DNA of 10,238 bases from an uncultured Bacilli bacterium (GTDB taxonomy: Bacteria; Bacillota_I; Bacilli_A; RF39; UBA660), in the NCBI GenBank assembly GCA_944371545.1, contig CALVXT010000030.1, positions 1 to 10,238 of the forward strand. Reading direction: 5' to 3'. Both the position numbers and the translations under genes were made by a program. Below are positions 1 to 7,400 of the stretch, one piece after another. Every line of letters begins with the position of its first letter. Positions within the stretch are counted from its first letter, which is position 1. The notes beneath the pieces are model-generated. The model had not been told where the DNA came from, did no database searches, and worked only from the letters and a program-made list of their open reading frames with translations.

Positions 1-407
1 TTATGTTTGATAGGTTTAACCCAGTGAAATTTTTCGTATAATGATTCATAGAAAGAATAGCTTCTAACTTTAAGATCATTTTCTTTTACAACTTTAACCA
101 TATTGGGATTAAAGATAACATCTTCATGATAAATATCTTGAAATTGTGATATACTAATAACTGGATATTTATTCTTGAAGTTCTTAATAAATTCAATTTC
201 TTTGCTGGAAGGTGAATTATTAGAAGGTTTACCAGTTAAACCATGAACTAAAATAGAATCAATATCCTTTTTATTTAGTTCTTTTGATAATCTGATTAAA
301 TGTCTTTTAGTAAATCCCGTAAGAGAAACAATTTGAGAATAAGAATAATCGTTTAAACCATTTAATTTATCTTGAACAAGTTTTAATGCATATTCTTTAT
401 TATGCAT
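1..407 (-). CDS. IS1202/ISNCY-like transposase, N-terminal part (runs off the window)
   Basis: The minus-strand frame is open from ATG at 407 to the window edge (135 codons, no stop), so only the N-terminus is present. Residues ~1-50 read as a helix-turn-helix (SLTGFTKRHLIRLSKEL), followed by the HGLTGKPSN segment. This resembles the 'HG..G+PSNR' linker after the HTH in IS1202/ISNCY-type and related DDE transposases. Next comes the 'I..F+..YP..S...F.D.Y.E' pattern that precedes their catalytic domain. The DDE core would lie outside the window, so integrity cannot be judged. A good ribosome site (AAAGGAG, plus-strand 418-424) sits 10 bases before the ATG. It is divergent from lon. Family assignment is from remembered motif resemblance; a stand-alone HTH regulator is the alternative but fits the linker motif less well. 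Confidence 0.65.
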   Translation of the reverse strand, partial: MHNKEYALKLVQDKLNGLNDYSYSQIVSLTGFTKRHLIRLSKELNKKDIDSILVHGLTGKPSNNSPSSKEIEFIKNFKNKYPVISISQFQDIYHEDVIFNPNMVKVVKENDLKVRSYSFYESLYEKFHWVKPIKH

Positions 408-434
408 ATAAAAATATCTCCTTTCCAAAGGGAT

Positions 435-463
435 ATTATATATTAACGTCGGTGACATTTCTA
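435..463 (-). promoter_or_regulatory. Possible transposase promoter
   Basis: On the minus strand a perfect TATAAT (440 down to 435) lies 17 bases after TAGAAA (463 to 458), a weak -35 with 4 of 6 matches. It precedes the transposase ribosome site by about 10 bases. The -10 is convincing and the -35 is not. One copy of the GGTGACATTT repeat (451-460) overlaps this promoter, so transposase binding could autoregulate it (inference). Confidence 0.4.
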
Positions 464-483
464 TTAATGATATGGTGACATTT
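451..483. repeat. Two direct copies of GGTGACATTT at the IS end
   Basis: GGTGACATTT occurs at 451-460 and again at 474-483, a period of 23 bases (about two helical turns). On the transposase strand the motif reads AAATGTCACC. The copies lie between the transposase promoter and the presumed element end, so they are candidate transposase-binding sites. Confidence 0.6.
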
Positions 484-487
484 TAAA

Positions 488-517
488 AAAGGATTAACAT
501 TCTTCTTAAAATCCTTT
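488..517. other. Inverted repeat overlapping the lon -35 box
   Basis: AAAGGATT (488-495) and AATCCTTT (510-517) form a perfect 8-bp inverted repeat around a 14-base centre. The right arm overlaps the -35 of the lon promoter by three bases. It could be a remnant Rho-independent terminator of whatever lay upstream before the insertion (a T-rich stretch follows), or an operator. It matches neither the CIRCE nor the CtsR consensus as I know them. Confidence 0.35.
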
Positions 518-543
518 ACATTTTTTCATTTCCAATTTATAAT
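515..543 (+). promoter_or_regulatory. Sigma-A promoter of lon
   Basis: TTTACA (515-520, 5 of 6) and TATAAT (538-543, 6 of 6) are separated by exactly 17 bases, giving an expected start near 550. The lon ribosome site AAGGAG (558-563) follows, 7 bases before the ATG. The promoter lies outside the presumed IS end, about 30 bases from it. Confidence 0.8.
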
Positions 544-570
544 AAAATCTATTGTGTAAGGAGTGGTAAC

Positions 571-2889
571 ATGGCAAAAACTTTACCGGTTATGCTATTA
601 AAAAACTTAGTTTTATTGCCAAATCAAGAAGTGAAATTAGAGCTAAGTAACCCACTTTCTTTAAGTATTCTTGAACTTAGTGAGAAAAATTTTCAAAAAC
701 AATTTGTTTTAGTTTCTCCAAAGGATTTTTTAGAAGAAATTCCAGATGTTGAAGATTTGCCATCTACAGCAGTTATTGCTCAAATTTCTAAAAAAATTCT
801 TTTGCCAAATAATCATGTTCGGGTAACTATTGTTGGCGGGAAAAGAGTGAAAATCAGTAAATATTTTAATCCGGAAAAAGAAAAAGAAATTTTACAATGT
901 AGTTACTTTGTACCAGAAATTTTTGATTCACGTACACCTGAAGAAATTGCTTTAAAAAAGGAAGTTATTCGTTTAATCAAACGTTATGTTAAAACTTCTT
1001 TATCTGTAGATAATTCTATTTTAAGAGAAGTTACTGAAGAAAAAAGTCTAAGTGATTTAACAGATATGGGTGTTATATTCTTGCCAATGACTTTTGAAAA
1101 AAAGTTGTTTTATATGGAAGAAATTGATCCAATTAAAAGAGCTAATGCTTTTTTAGATGATTTGGTTATTGAGTTAAAAGTAGTGAAATTAGATCAAAAA
1201 ATCAATCAAGCTTTACAACAAGAATTAGATAAAAGTCAAAAAGAATATGTTTTACGGGAAAAACTTCAGGAAATTCAAAAGGAATTAGGAGAAGATAATC
1301 GTAAAAATAAAGAAGCTGATGTTTATCGAGAAAAATTAGAGAATTTGGAAATTTCTCAAAGAACGAAGAAAAAGATTTTGTCAGAAATTCAAAAATATGA
1401 ATTTACAAATGATATGAGTCCGGATTTAGCTTTTGTTCGTAATTATTTAGAAACATTCTTTTCTCTTCCTTGGAATGATGAGACAATTGAGGCATTGGAT
1501 TTGAAGTATATTACCAATATTTTAAATAAGTCGCATTATGGTTTAAAAGAAGTGAAAGAAAGAGTTTTAGAGTATGCGGCAATGAAAAGTAGGAACCCGA
1601 TGCTAACTAGTCCGATTATTTGTTTGGTTGGTCCTCCTGGAGTCGGAAAAAGTACGATTGCTTCTTCTATTGCTAAGGCACTGCACCGTCAGTTTTATAA
1701 AATTAGTGTAGGAGGTTTAAACGATTCTGCTGAGCTTGTTGGACATAGGAGAACTTATATTGGTTCTTCTCCTGGTAAAATCATTACGGCACTTCAAAAA
1801 TGTGGAAGTAAAAATCCGGTTTTATTAATTGATGAAGTGGATAAAATGATTAAAGATTATCATGGAGATCCTGCAAGTGTTTTATTGGATGTCTTGGATC
1901 CTAATTTGAATCAATTTTTCACAGATTCTTACTTGGAAGAACCTTTTGATTTAAGTCATGTTTTATTTATTTTAACGGCAAATTATAAAGAAGATATTCC
2001 AATTGAACTTAAGGATCGCTTAGAGATGATTGAGCTTTCTAGTTATACGACTTTAGAAAAATTAAAATTAGCTAAAGAGTATTTATTACCAGCTATTTAT
2101 TTAGAATATCATGTGACAAAAGAAGAAGTGACATTTACTGATGAAGCTTTGCAACAAATCATTTTAGATTATACAAATGAAGCGGGTGTCCGAGATTTAC
2201 GAAGAAAATTAGAAACGATTTTGCGAAAAGTTATTATGGATAGTGTTAAGAAAAAGAAAAATTTGGAAATTGTTATTGACGCTAAAGATTTGAAAAAGTA
2301 TTTAGATGAACAATTAACACTTAGTGATTTAAAACCAAAACTTTTTACGAAGGGATTAGTTAATGGTCTTGCTGTTACTGGTGTTGGTGGTGTCGTTATG
2401 CCAATTGAAACTACTTTATACGATGGTAAGGGCAATGTGATTGTTACTGGATTACTTGGAGATGTTATGAAAGAATCTTTAAGTGTTGTTATGAGTTTTT
2501 TAAAAACTAATGCTAAAAATTTCGAAATTAATGAAAATGTATTTCAAAAAAAGGATATTCATATTCATATGTTGGAAGGTGCAATTCCTAAGAATGGACC
2601 GAGTGCTGGTGTAGCTATTACAACGAGTTTAATCAGTCTTTATACGAATAAAAAAGTTCCTTTAGATATAGCTATGACTGGTGAAATGACTTTGCGTGGA
2701 GAAATTATGCCTGTAGGTGGAATTAAAGAAAAAGTTATTAGTGCATATAATCAAGGGATAAAAACTGTTTTTTTGCCAAAGTCTAATGAATTAGATGTGA
2801 AAAAAGTTCCTAAGGAAATTCGAGATAAGCTTTCTATTGTTTTTGTTAAAGAATATCAAGATATTTATGAAAAGATTTTTTTGAAATAA
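571..2889 (+). CDS. lon: ATP-dependent protease Lon (endopeptidase La)
   Basis: Cytosolic AAA+ serine protease that unfolds and degrades damaged and regulatory proteins as a homohexamer. At 772 aa it has the normal LonA length. The LON substrate-binding domain covers about 1-200 and a charged coiled-coil helical region about 200-300. The AAA+ module shows Walker A GPPGVGKST (354-362), Walker B LLIDEVDK (418-425), the GHRRTYIG pore-loop region (391-398), sensor-1 N471, arginine finger R483 and sensor-2 R541 (EAGVRDLRR). The protease domain (from ~590) has the GPSAG nucleophile S678 and dyad lysine K721 (GGIKEK), spaced 43 residues as in E. coli Lon, so it should be active. The usual Met after YIG(S/A) is Ser400 here. 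The start is fixed by AAGGAG 7 bases upstream. It stands alone, with its own promoter and terminator; no CIRCE or CtsR site was seen. Confidence 0.97.
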   Translation: MAKTLPVMLLKNLVLLPNQEVKLELSNPLSLSILELSEKNFQKQFVLVSPKDFLEEIPDVEDLPSTAVIAQISKKILLPNNHVRVTIVGGKRVKISKYFNPEKEKEILQCSYFVPEIFDSRTPEEIALKKEVIRLIKRYVKTSLSVDNSILREVTEEKSLSDLTDMGVIFLPMTFEKKLFYMEEIDPIKRANAFLDDLVIELKVVKLDQKINQALQQELDKSQKEYVLREKLQEIQKELGEDNRKNKEADVYREKLENLEISQRTKKKILSEIQKYEFTNDMSPDLAFVRNYLETFFSLPWNDETIEALDLKYITNILNKSHYGLKEVKERVLEYAAMKSRNPMLTSPIICLVGPPGVGKSTIASSIAKALHRQFYKISVGGLNDSAELVGHRRTYIGSSPGKIITALQKCGSKNPVLLIDEVDKMIKDYHGDPASVLLDVLDPNLNQFFTDSYLEEPFDLSHVLFILTANYKEDIPIELKDRLEMIELSSYTTLEKLKLAKEYLLPAIYLEYHVTKEEVTFTDEALQQIILDYTNEAGVRDLRRKLETILRKVIMDSVKKKKNLEIVIDAKDLKKYLDEQLTLSDLKPKLFTKGLVNGLAVTGVGGVVMPIETTLYDGKGNVIVTGLLGDVMKESLSVVMSFLKTNAKNFEINENVFQKKDIHIHMLEGAIPKNGPSAGVAITTSLISLYTNKKVPLDIAMTGEMTLRGEIMPVGGIKEKVISAYNQGIKTVFLPKSNELDVKKVPKEIRDKLSIVFVKEYQDIYEKIFLK

Positions 2890-2890
2890 T

Positions 2891-2935
2891 AAAGGGAATG
2901 TTTGCTTCAGACATTCTCTTTACTTTTGTTTTTTT
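2891..2935 (+). terminator. Rho-independent terminator of lon
   Basis: AAAGGGAATGT (2891-2901) pairs with ACATTCTCTTT (2911-2921) over 11 bp with one G-U, around a 9-base loop. A T-rich tail follows (2923-2935). It starts one base after the lon stop codon. Confidence 0.88.
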
Positions 2936-2979
2936 ATGTGATATTTTTATGGTAGAAAATGGTGGTAGGAGTGAGAGTA

Positions 2980-4068
2980 GTGAAAAAGTGGAAAGCTTGG
3001 CTTATTGGAATTACGGTTTTTCTTGTAATTGGGGGAATTTCGTTTGGAACATATTTGTTTATTCAGAAAAGTATGGCAGATTTAGATGCTAAGAAGAGTG
3101 ATAATGAATCTCCAGTTTTAGAAGTAAAAGATGTAACCATAAATAAAGGGGAACTTTATAAGGTAGAAGATTTTGTAAACTCTTGTGAAGATAATCTTTC
3201 AGAAGAGTGTAGTATTGAATTTAAAGAAAAGAAAATGGCAGATTATCAAGAACCTGGAGAATATGAAATTGTTTTACGGGCTATAGATGATAAAGAAAAT
3301 GAAACTTTGAAAACTGTAAAATTGACGATTAAAGGTGATGGGGAAATTATACCTGAAGAGGAGAAAACGGAAATCAAAGAAAGTTTACAAGAATCTATTG
3401 AAACAAATCCGAATATTGAAAATAAAACTGAAGAAATAAAAGAATTACCTCCATTAGAGGTAAAACCGCCAAAGATTCTTATGGAAGAAGGAACTGCTAA
3501 AGAGGAATTTATAGAGACAAGGGATGTTTATGGAACAACTTGTGAATATTTAGTTACCACATATTATACTACATATACAGATGGTACAAAAAGAGAAATG
3601 GGAACTACAGAATCCTTAATTGATTGTACTTATTCAACCTATAATGCTACATTGGAAGATTTGGCATATGAAGCAGGAACTCAGATGGTAACTTATGCTG
3701 ATTATATAGCCGATGTAATTATTCTTTTAAATCAAAAAAGAGTAGAAAATGGATTAAAAGAGTTTGTTTTAGATGTAGAACTTTCTGTTGCGGCAGAACT
3801 TCGTTCTTTAGAAGTGGGATATTCAAATAACTTATCATATACAAGACCAAATACAACTCAAAACATTTTAGATGAATTAGCAATATCTTATCAGGATAGT
3901 GGTGAATATATTTTGAAAGATATTTCTGAGCCTACTATTGTAGCAAGTAGTGTATTACAAAATGAAAATATGAATAAATTGATATATGATGATTTTTATA
4001 CTCGAATCGGCGTTGGTTTAGCTTTCGTTCATAATCATTATTATTGGACGATTTATGTAGTAGCATGA
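2980..4068 (+). CDS. Membrane-anchored extracellular protein with Ig-like and degenerate CAP/SCP domains
   Basis: Predicted 362-aa surface protein. A Lys/Trp start and one hydrophobic helix (~7-28) form an uncleaved signal anchor, N-in/C-out. Residues ~45-118 look like a bacterial Ig-like fold (PVLEVKDVTINKGELY ... GEYEIVLRAIDDKENE ... VKLTIKG). An acidic Glu/Lys linker (~119-180) follows, then a short Tyr/Thr-rich module with Cys188 and Cys216, possibly disulfide-bonded. Residues ~240-362 match the CAP/SCP (YkwD-like) fold: 'LLNQKRVENGLKEFVLDVELSVAAELRSLEV', 'FYTRIGVG' and 'YYWTIYVV'. The usual SHTRPDG reads SYTRPN (Tyr287), GEN reads GEY, and the second His before the NIL motif is absent, so the metal-site histidines are missing. 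I chose GTG 2980 because AGGAG (2967-2971) lies 8 bases upstream; ATG 2959 would add 7 residues with no good ribosome site. No clear promoter was seen between the lon terminator and this gene. The physiological role is unknown. Confidence 0.75.
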   Translation: MKKWKAWLIGITVFLVIGGISFGTYLFIQKSMADLDAKKSDNESPVLEVKDVTINKGELYKVEDFVNSCEDNLSEECSIEFKEKKMADYQEPGEYEIVLRAIDDKENETLKTVKLTIKGDGEIIPEEEKTEIKESLQESIETNPNIENKTEEIKELPPLEVKPPKILMEEGTAKEEFIETRDVYGTTCEYLVTTYYTTYTDGTKREMGTTESLIDCTYSTYNATLEDLAYEAGTQMVTYADYIADVIILLNQKRVENGLKEFVLDVELSVAAELRSLEVGYSNNLSYTRPNTTQNILDELAISYQDSGEYILKDISEPTIVASSVLQNENMNKLIYDDFYTRIGVGLAFVHNHYYWTIYVVA

Positions 4069-4215
4069 GGTTTTACTAATTTTTGAGTGAAAATTACCTA
4101 TTATTAAAGTCGTCAATATTGTAAAAGATATTTTCTTAAAGAGTACAATCTTATAATTTAGAAATGAATTTAAAGAATTTGTAAGTAAATTTAAGTTAAA
4201 ATAGCAATTAAATAT
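4069..4215. other. AT-rich intergenic stretch without a recognisable gene
   Basis: No open frame with a ribosome site is present. I see weak hairpins only: AATTTTT/GAAAATT near 4079-4096, and ATTGTA (4118-4123) with TACAAT (4144-4149). Neither has a proper T-tail, so no convincing terminator was found for the CAP-domain gene. Read-through into the T-box leader is possible. Confidence 0.5.
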
Positions 4216-4244
4216 TTGACAAATGGAAGTGAGTTTTTTATAAT
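4216..4244 (+). promoter_or_regulatory. Perfect-consensus sigma-A promoter of the T-box/ileS unit
   Basis: TTGACA (4216-4221) and TATAAT (4239-4244) are both exact consensus hexamers with a 17-base spacer. Transcription should start near 4251, immediately before T-box Stem I. Very strong initiation is the expected design when control is exerted afterwards by attenuation. Confidence 0.92.
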
Positions 4245-4250
4245 AAAAAA

Positions 4251-4451
4251 GTATTCAAAAACATTAAGACACGTTTACTATAATGCGTTTTTAAGAGAGT
4301 CTAGGGTTGGTGAAACTAGATAAATAAGTATAGTAAATATCACTTAAACTATTGTTTTTGCGGGTCCACTAACGATATCTAGTGAAATAAGTGAAATGTA
4401 AGGATGGTACCGTCTACCTAAATAGACTCCTTTGGTATCATTCTTTTTTTA
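4251..4451 (+). promoter_or_regulatory. T-box riboswitch, isoleucine (AUC specifier), upstream of ileS
   Basis: Binds uncharged tRNA-Ile and permits transcription of ileS when charged tRNA is scarce. Stem I: lower helices CAAAAACA/TGTTTTTG (4256-4263/4353-4360) and TTAAG/CTTAA (4264-4268/4343-4347). Above the specifier loop is a 9-bp helix, TTTACTATA (4274-4282) with TATAGTAAA (4329-4337). AGAGAG (4294-4299) follows, then an apical hairpin TCTAG/CTAGA with loop GGTTGGTGAAA. The 3' side of the specifier loop holds ATC (4339-4341) followed by A, an Ile codon. Stem III is CACTA/TAGTG (4367-4371/4380-4384). The antiterminator is textbook: AAGGA (4400-4404), 7-base bulge TGGTACC (4405-4411), GTCTA/TAGAC (4412-4416/4423-4427), then TCCTT (4428-4432). 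TGGT pairs with the tRNA ACCA end, matching the A discriminator of tRNA-Ile. Confidence 0.95.
4402..4450 (+). terminator. Regulated terminator of the ileS T-box
   Basis: GGATGGTACC (4402-4411) pairs with GGTATCATTC (4434-4443), 10 bp with two G-U pairs, enclosing the GTCTA/TAGAC hairpin, followed by seven T (4444-4450). It uses the same bases as the antiterminator bulge and lower helix (4400-4411), so the two folds exclude each other. This explains the ON/OFF switch. Confidence 0.85.
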
Positions 4452-4470
4452 TTTTGAAAGGAATGAAAAA

Positions 4471-7400
4471 ATGAAAGATTTTAAAGGTTTAGACAAACGT
4501 GCTTCTTATGAAGTTGAGCAAGATATTTTGAAAAACTGGGGTGGAGTACAAGGAATTTATGAGAAAACAGTTGAAGCTCATAAAAATGATCCAACTTTTG
4601 TTTTTTATGATGGTCCGGCTTTTGCCAATGGATTTCCAGGTCTTCATCATATGATTGCCAAAAATTTAAAAGATACGATTTGCAAATACCATGTTATGAA
4701 TGGTCATAAAGTATTACGAAAAGTAGGATGGGATACTCATGGTTTACCTATTGAAAATCATGTTGAAAAGAAACTTGGCTTGAAGACAAAAAAGGATATT
4801 GAAGCTTTAGGAATTGAAAAGTTTAATCAAGCTTGTCGTGAGAGTGTAAGGGAAAATGAAGCGGCATTTACAGATTTAACAAATAAAATGGGACAATTTA
4901 TTGATGTTGAGCACCCTTATTTGACTTATAAAAATGAGTATATTGAAACTGAGTGGTGGATTTTAAAACAATATTTCGAAAAAGGTTTATTTTATGAAGG
5001 AAACCGAGTAACACCATACTGTCATAGATGTGGAACTTCACTAGCTAGTCATGAAGTTGCTCAAGGATATGAAGATATGAGTACAGATACAGTCATTGTT
5101 CCAATGAAATGTAAAGATATGGATGCTTATTTTCTTGCTTGGACAACGACACCTTGGACGCTTCTTGCTAATGTGGCTTTATGCGTAAATCCTAATGAAG
5201 AGTATGTATTATGTGAATCAAAAGGTGAAAAATTTATTTTAGCTAAAGCTTTAGCTAACAACGTTTTAGGTGATGAATATACAGTTTTAGAAACCTATAA
5301 AGGTAAAGATTTAGAGCATAAAGAATATGAACAATTGATTCCTGAATTAAAAGTAGATGGTGGCTTCTTTGTTTGTTGTGATGAATATGTAACGGTTGAA
5401 AATGGTACAGGTATTGTTCATATGGCACCTGCTTTTGGAGAAGACGATGCTCGGGTTGGACAAAATTACAATCTTCCATATGTAAATCCTGTTGGAAAAG
5501 ATGGATGTTATACAGAAGGACCTTGGAAAGGCATGCTTGTTTTTGATGCGGATCTTGAAGTTATAAAATATTTAAAAGAAAATGGCAAACTTTTCAAAAA
5601 GCAAAGAATTACGCATAGTTATCCACATTGTTGGAGATGCCATAGTCCACTTATTTATTATACTTTACCAAGCTATTATATTGCTGTTTCAAAATATAAG
5701 GATCAAATTGTTGAAGCTAATAGAGAAGTTAACTGGTATCCAGCTTATGTTGGCGAGAAACGTTTTGGTAATTGGCTTCTTAATTTAAAAGATTGGGCGG
5801 TGTCAAGAACTCGTTATTGGGGATGTCCTATTCCATATTATACATGTGAATGTGGACATACAGAAATGATTGGTTCCATCAAAGAATTAAAAGAAAAAGC
5901 TATAGAAAAAATTGATGATGAAACTTTAGATTTGCATCGTCCATATATTGATAATATTCATTTGAAATGTTCTAAGTGCGGAAAAGCTATGACAAGAATT
6001 CCTGATGTTCTTGACTGTTGGTTTGATTCTGGATCTATGCCATTTGCTCAATATCATTATCCATTTGAAAATCAAGAACTTTTTGAATCTCAATTTCCTG
6101 CAGATTTTATTTGTGAAGGAATTGATCAGACGAGAGGATGGTTCTACACTTTACTTGTTATTTCTACCTTTGTTAAAGGATGTGCACCTTATAAAAATGT
6201 TTTAGTAAACGATCTTTTATTAGATGCAGAAGGTAAGAAAATGAGTAAGAGTAGAGGAAACATTGTTGAACCGTTTACTACTATGAAAACTTATGGAGCC
6301 GATACAGTGCGTTTTTATCTTCCATATGTTTCTCCAGTTTGGACTCCATTAAAATTTAATGAAGAAGGTTTAAAGGAAGTTTATTCTAAATTTTTAAATC
6401 CTTTAAAAAACACGTACAGCTTCTTTCAAATGTATGCCAATGCTGATCATATTGATACAGATGATTGTAAAGTTTCTTATGAACAAAGAGAGGAGATTGA
6501 TCGTTGGCTTCTTTCTAAATATAACGTCCTTGTTAAAAATGTCATTGAGGCTTTTGAAGAATATGATTTGAATAAAGTAACTCGATATATTGCTAATTTT
6601 GTTTCAGAAGATTTATCTAATTGGTATATCAGACGGAATCGTAAAAGATTTTGGGATAGTGAAATGACTCTTTCTAAAAAAAGTGTTTATATAACAACTT
6701 ATGAAGTGTTGGTAGGTCTTTCAAAATTAATTGCTCCAATCACGCCATTTATTTCTGAAGAAATGTATCAAAACTTAACTGGAGAAGAAAGTGTTCATTT
6801 AGCAGAATATCCAGAAGTAGATGAAGCGCTTATTGATTTACCATTGGAAGAGAAAATGGATTTAGTAAGAGAGATTATTCGTTTAGGGAGAAATGGACGT
6901 GAAGAAGCTAAAATAAAGGTTCGTGAACCACTTCTTGAAGTGTATTTAGATGGAAAACTCAAAGAAAAAATAGAAGATTTAGTTCCTTTAATTTTAGAAG
7001 AGCTAAATGTTAAAGAAGTAAAATTTATCACAGACTTAACAGAATATATGAATTTTACTGTAAAACCTAATTTTAAAGAAGTTGGAAAAGTTTTTGGACC
7101 AAAGATTAAATTATTCCAAGAAATATTAGGAAATTTACCTGAATCTGATATTATAGCTTTAGAAAATGGAGAAGAAATCACCATTACTATGGATTCGGAA
7201 GCAATAAATGTTACAGCTAGTATGGTAGATATTCGAGTTGACGCTAAAGAAGGCTTTAATGTTTCTATGGAAGGAAATCTCTTCGTTATTTTAAATACCG
7301 AAAGAACAGAAGCACTTATTTTAGAAGGTATGGCTAGAGAATTTGTTAGTAAGGTACAAAATATGCGTAAAGCAAAAGATTTAGAAATTACTGATCGAAT

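Larger units (their letters stand above)
1..484 (-). mobile_element. End of an insertion sequence (5' side of the transposase)
   Basis: The transposase start at 407 is followed, in the direction away from the gene, by about 75 non-coding bases containing two copies of a 10-base motif. Such short repeats are usual in the terminal regions of IS elements, where transposase binds. I place the outer end near 484, just beyond the second repeat. The boundary is approximate: the other end lies outside the window, so neither terminal inverted repeats nor a target-site duplication can be confirmed. Confidence 0.45.

Noticed and set aside
2169..2435. Minus-strand open frame inside lon
   Set aside because: Low-complexity Ser/Phe/Thr translation antisense to an intact conserved gene; no ribosome site.
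2959..2982. ATG 2959 as the start of the CAP-domain protein
   Set aside because: No ribosome site precedes it, whereas GTG 2980 has AGGAG at ideal spacing and gives a normal Lys/Trp-rich signal-anchor start.
2898..3092. 64-codon plus-strand frame starting in the lon terminator
   Set aside because: Its start is inside the terminator stem, and it overlaps the CAP-domain protein in another frame.
4118..4149. Hairpin as a terminator for the CAP-domain gene
   Set aside because: Only a 6-bp outer stem with an asymmetric interior and no T-tail.
4432..4470. TTG 4432 as the ileS start (13 extra residues)
   Set aside because: It lies in the antiterminator/terminator of the T-box, and the extension has no family match; ATG 4471 has a proper ribosome site.
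6795..7184. Minus-strand frame inside ileS
   Set aside because: Antisense Ser/Ile/Phe-rich shadow of a conserved coding region.
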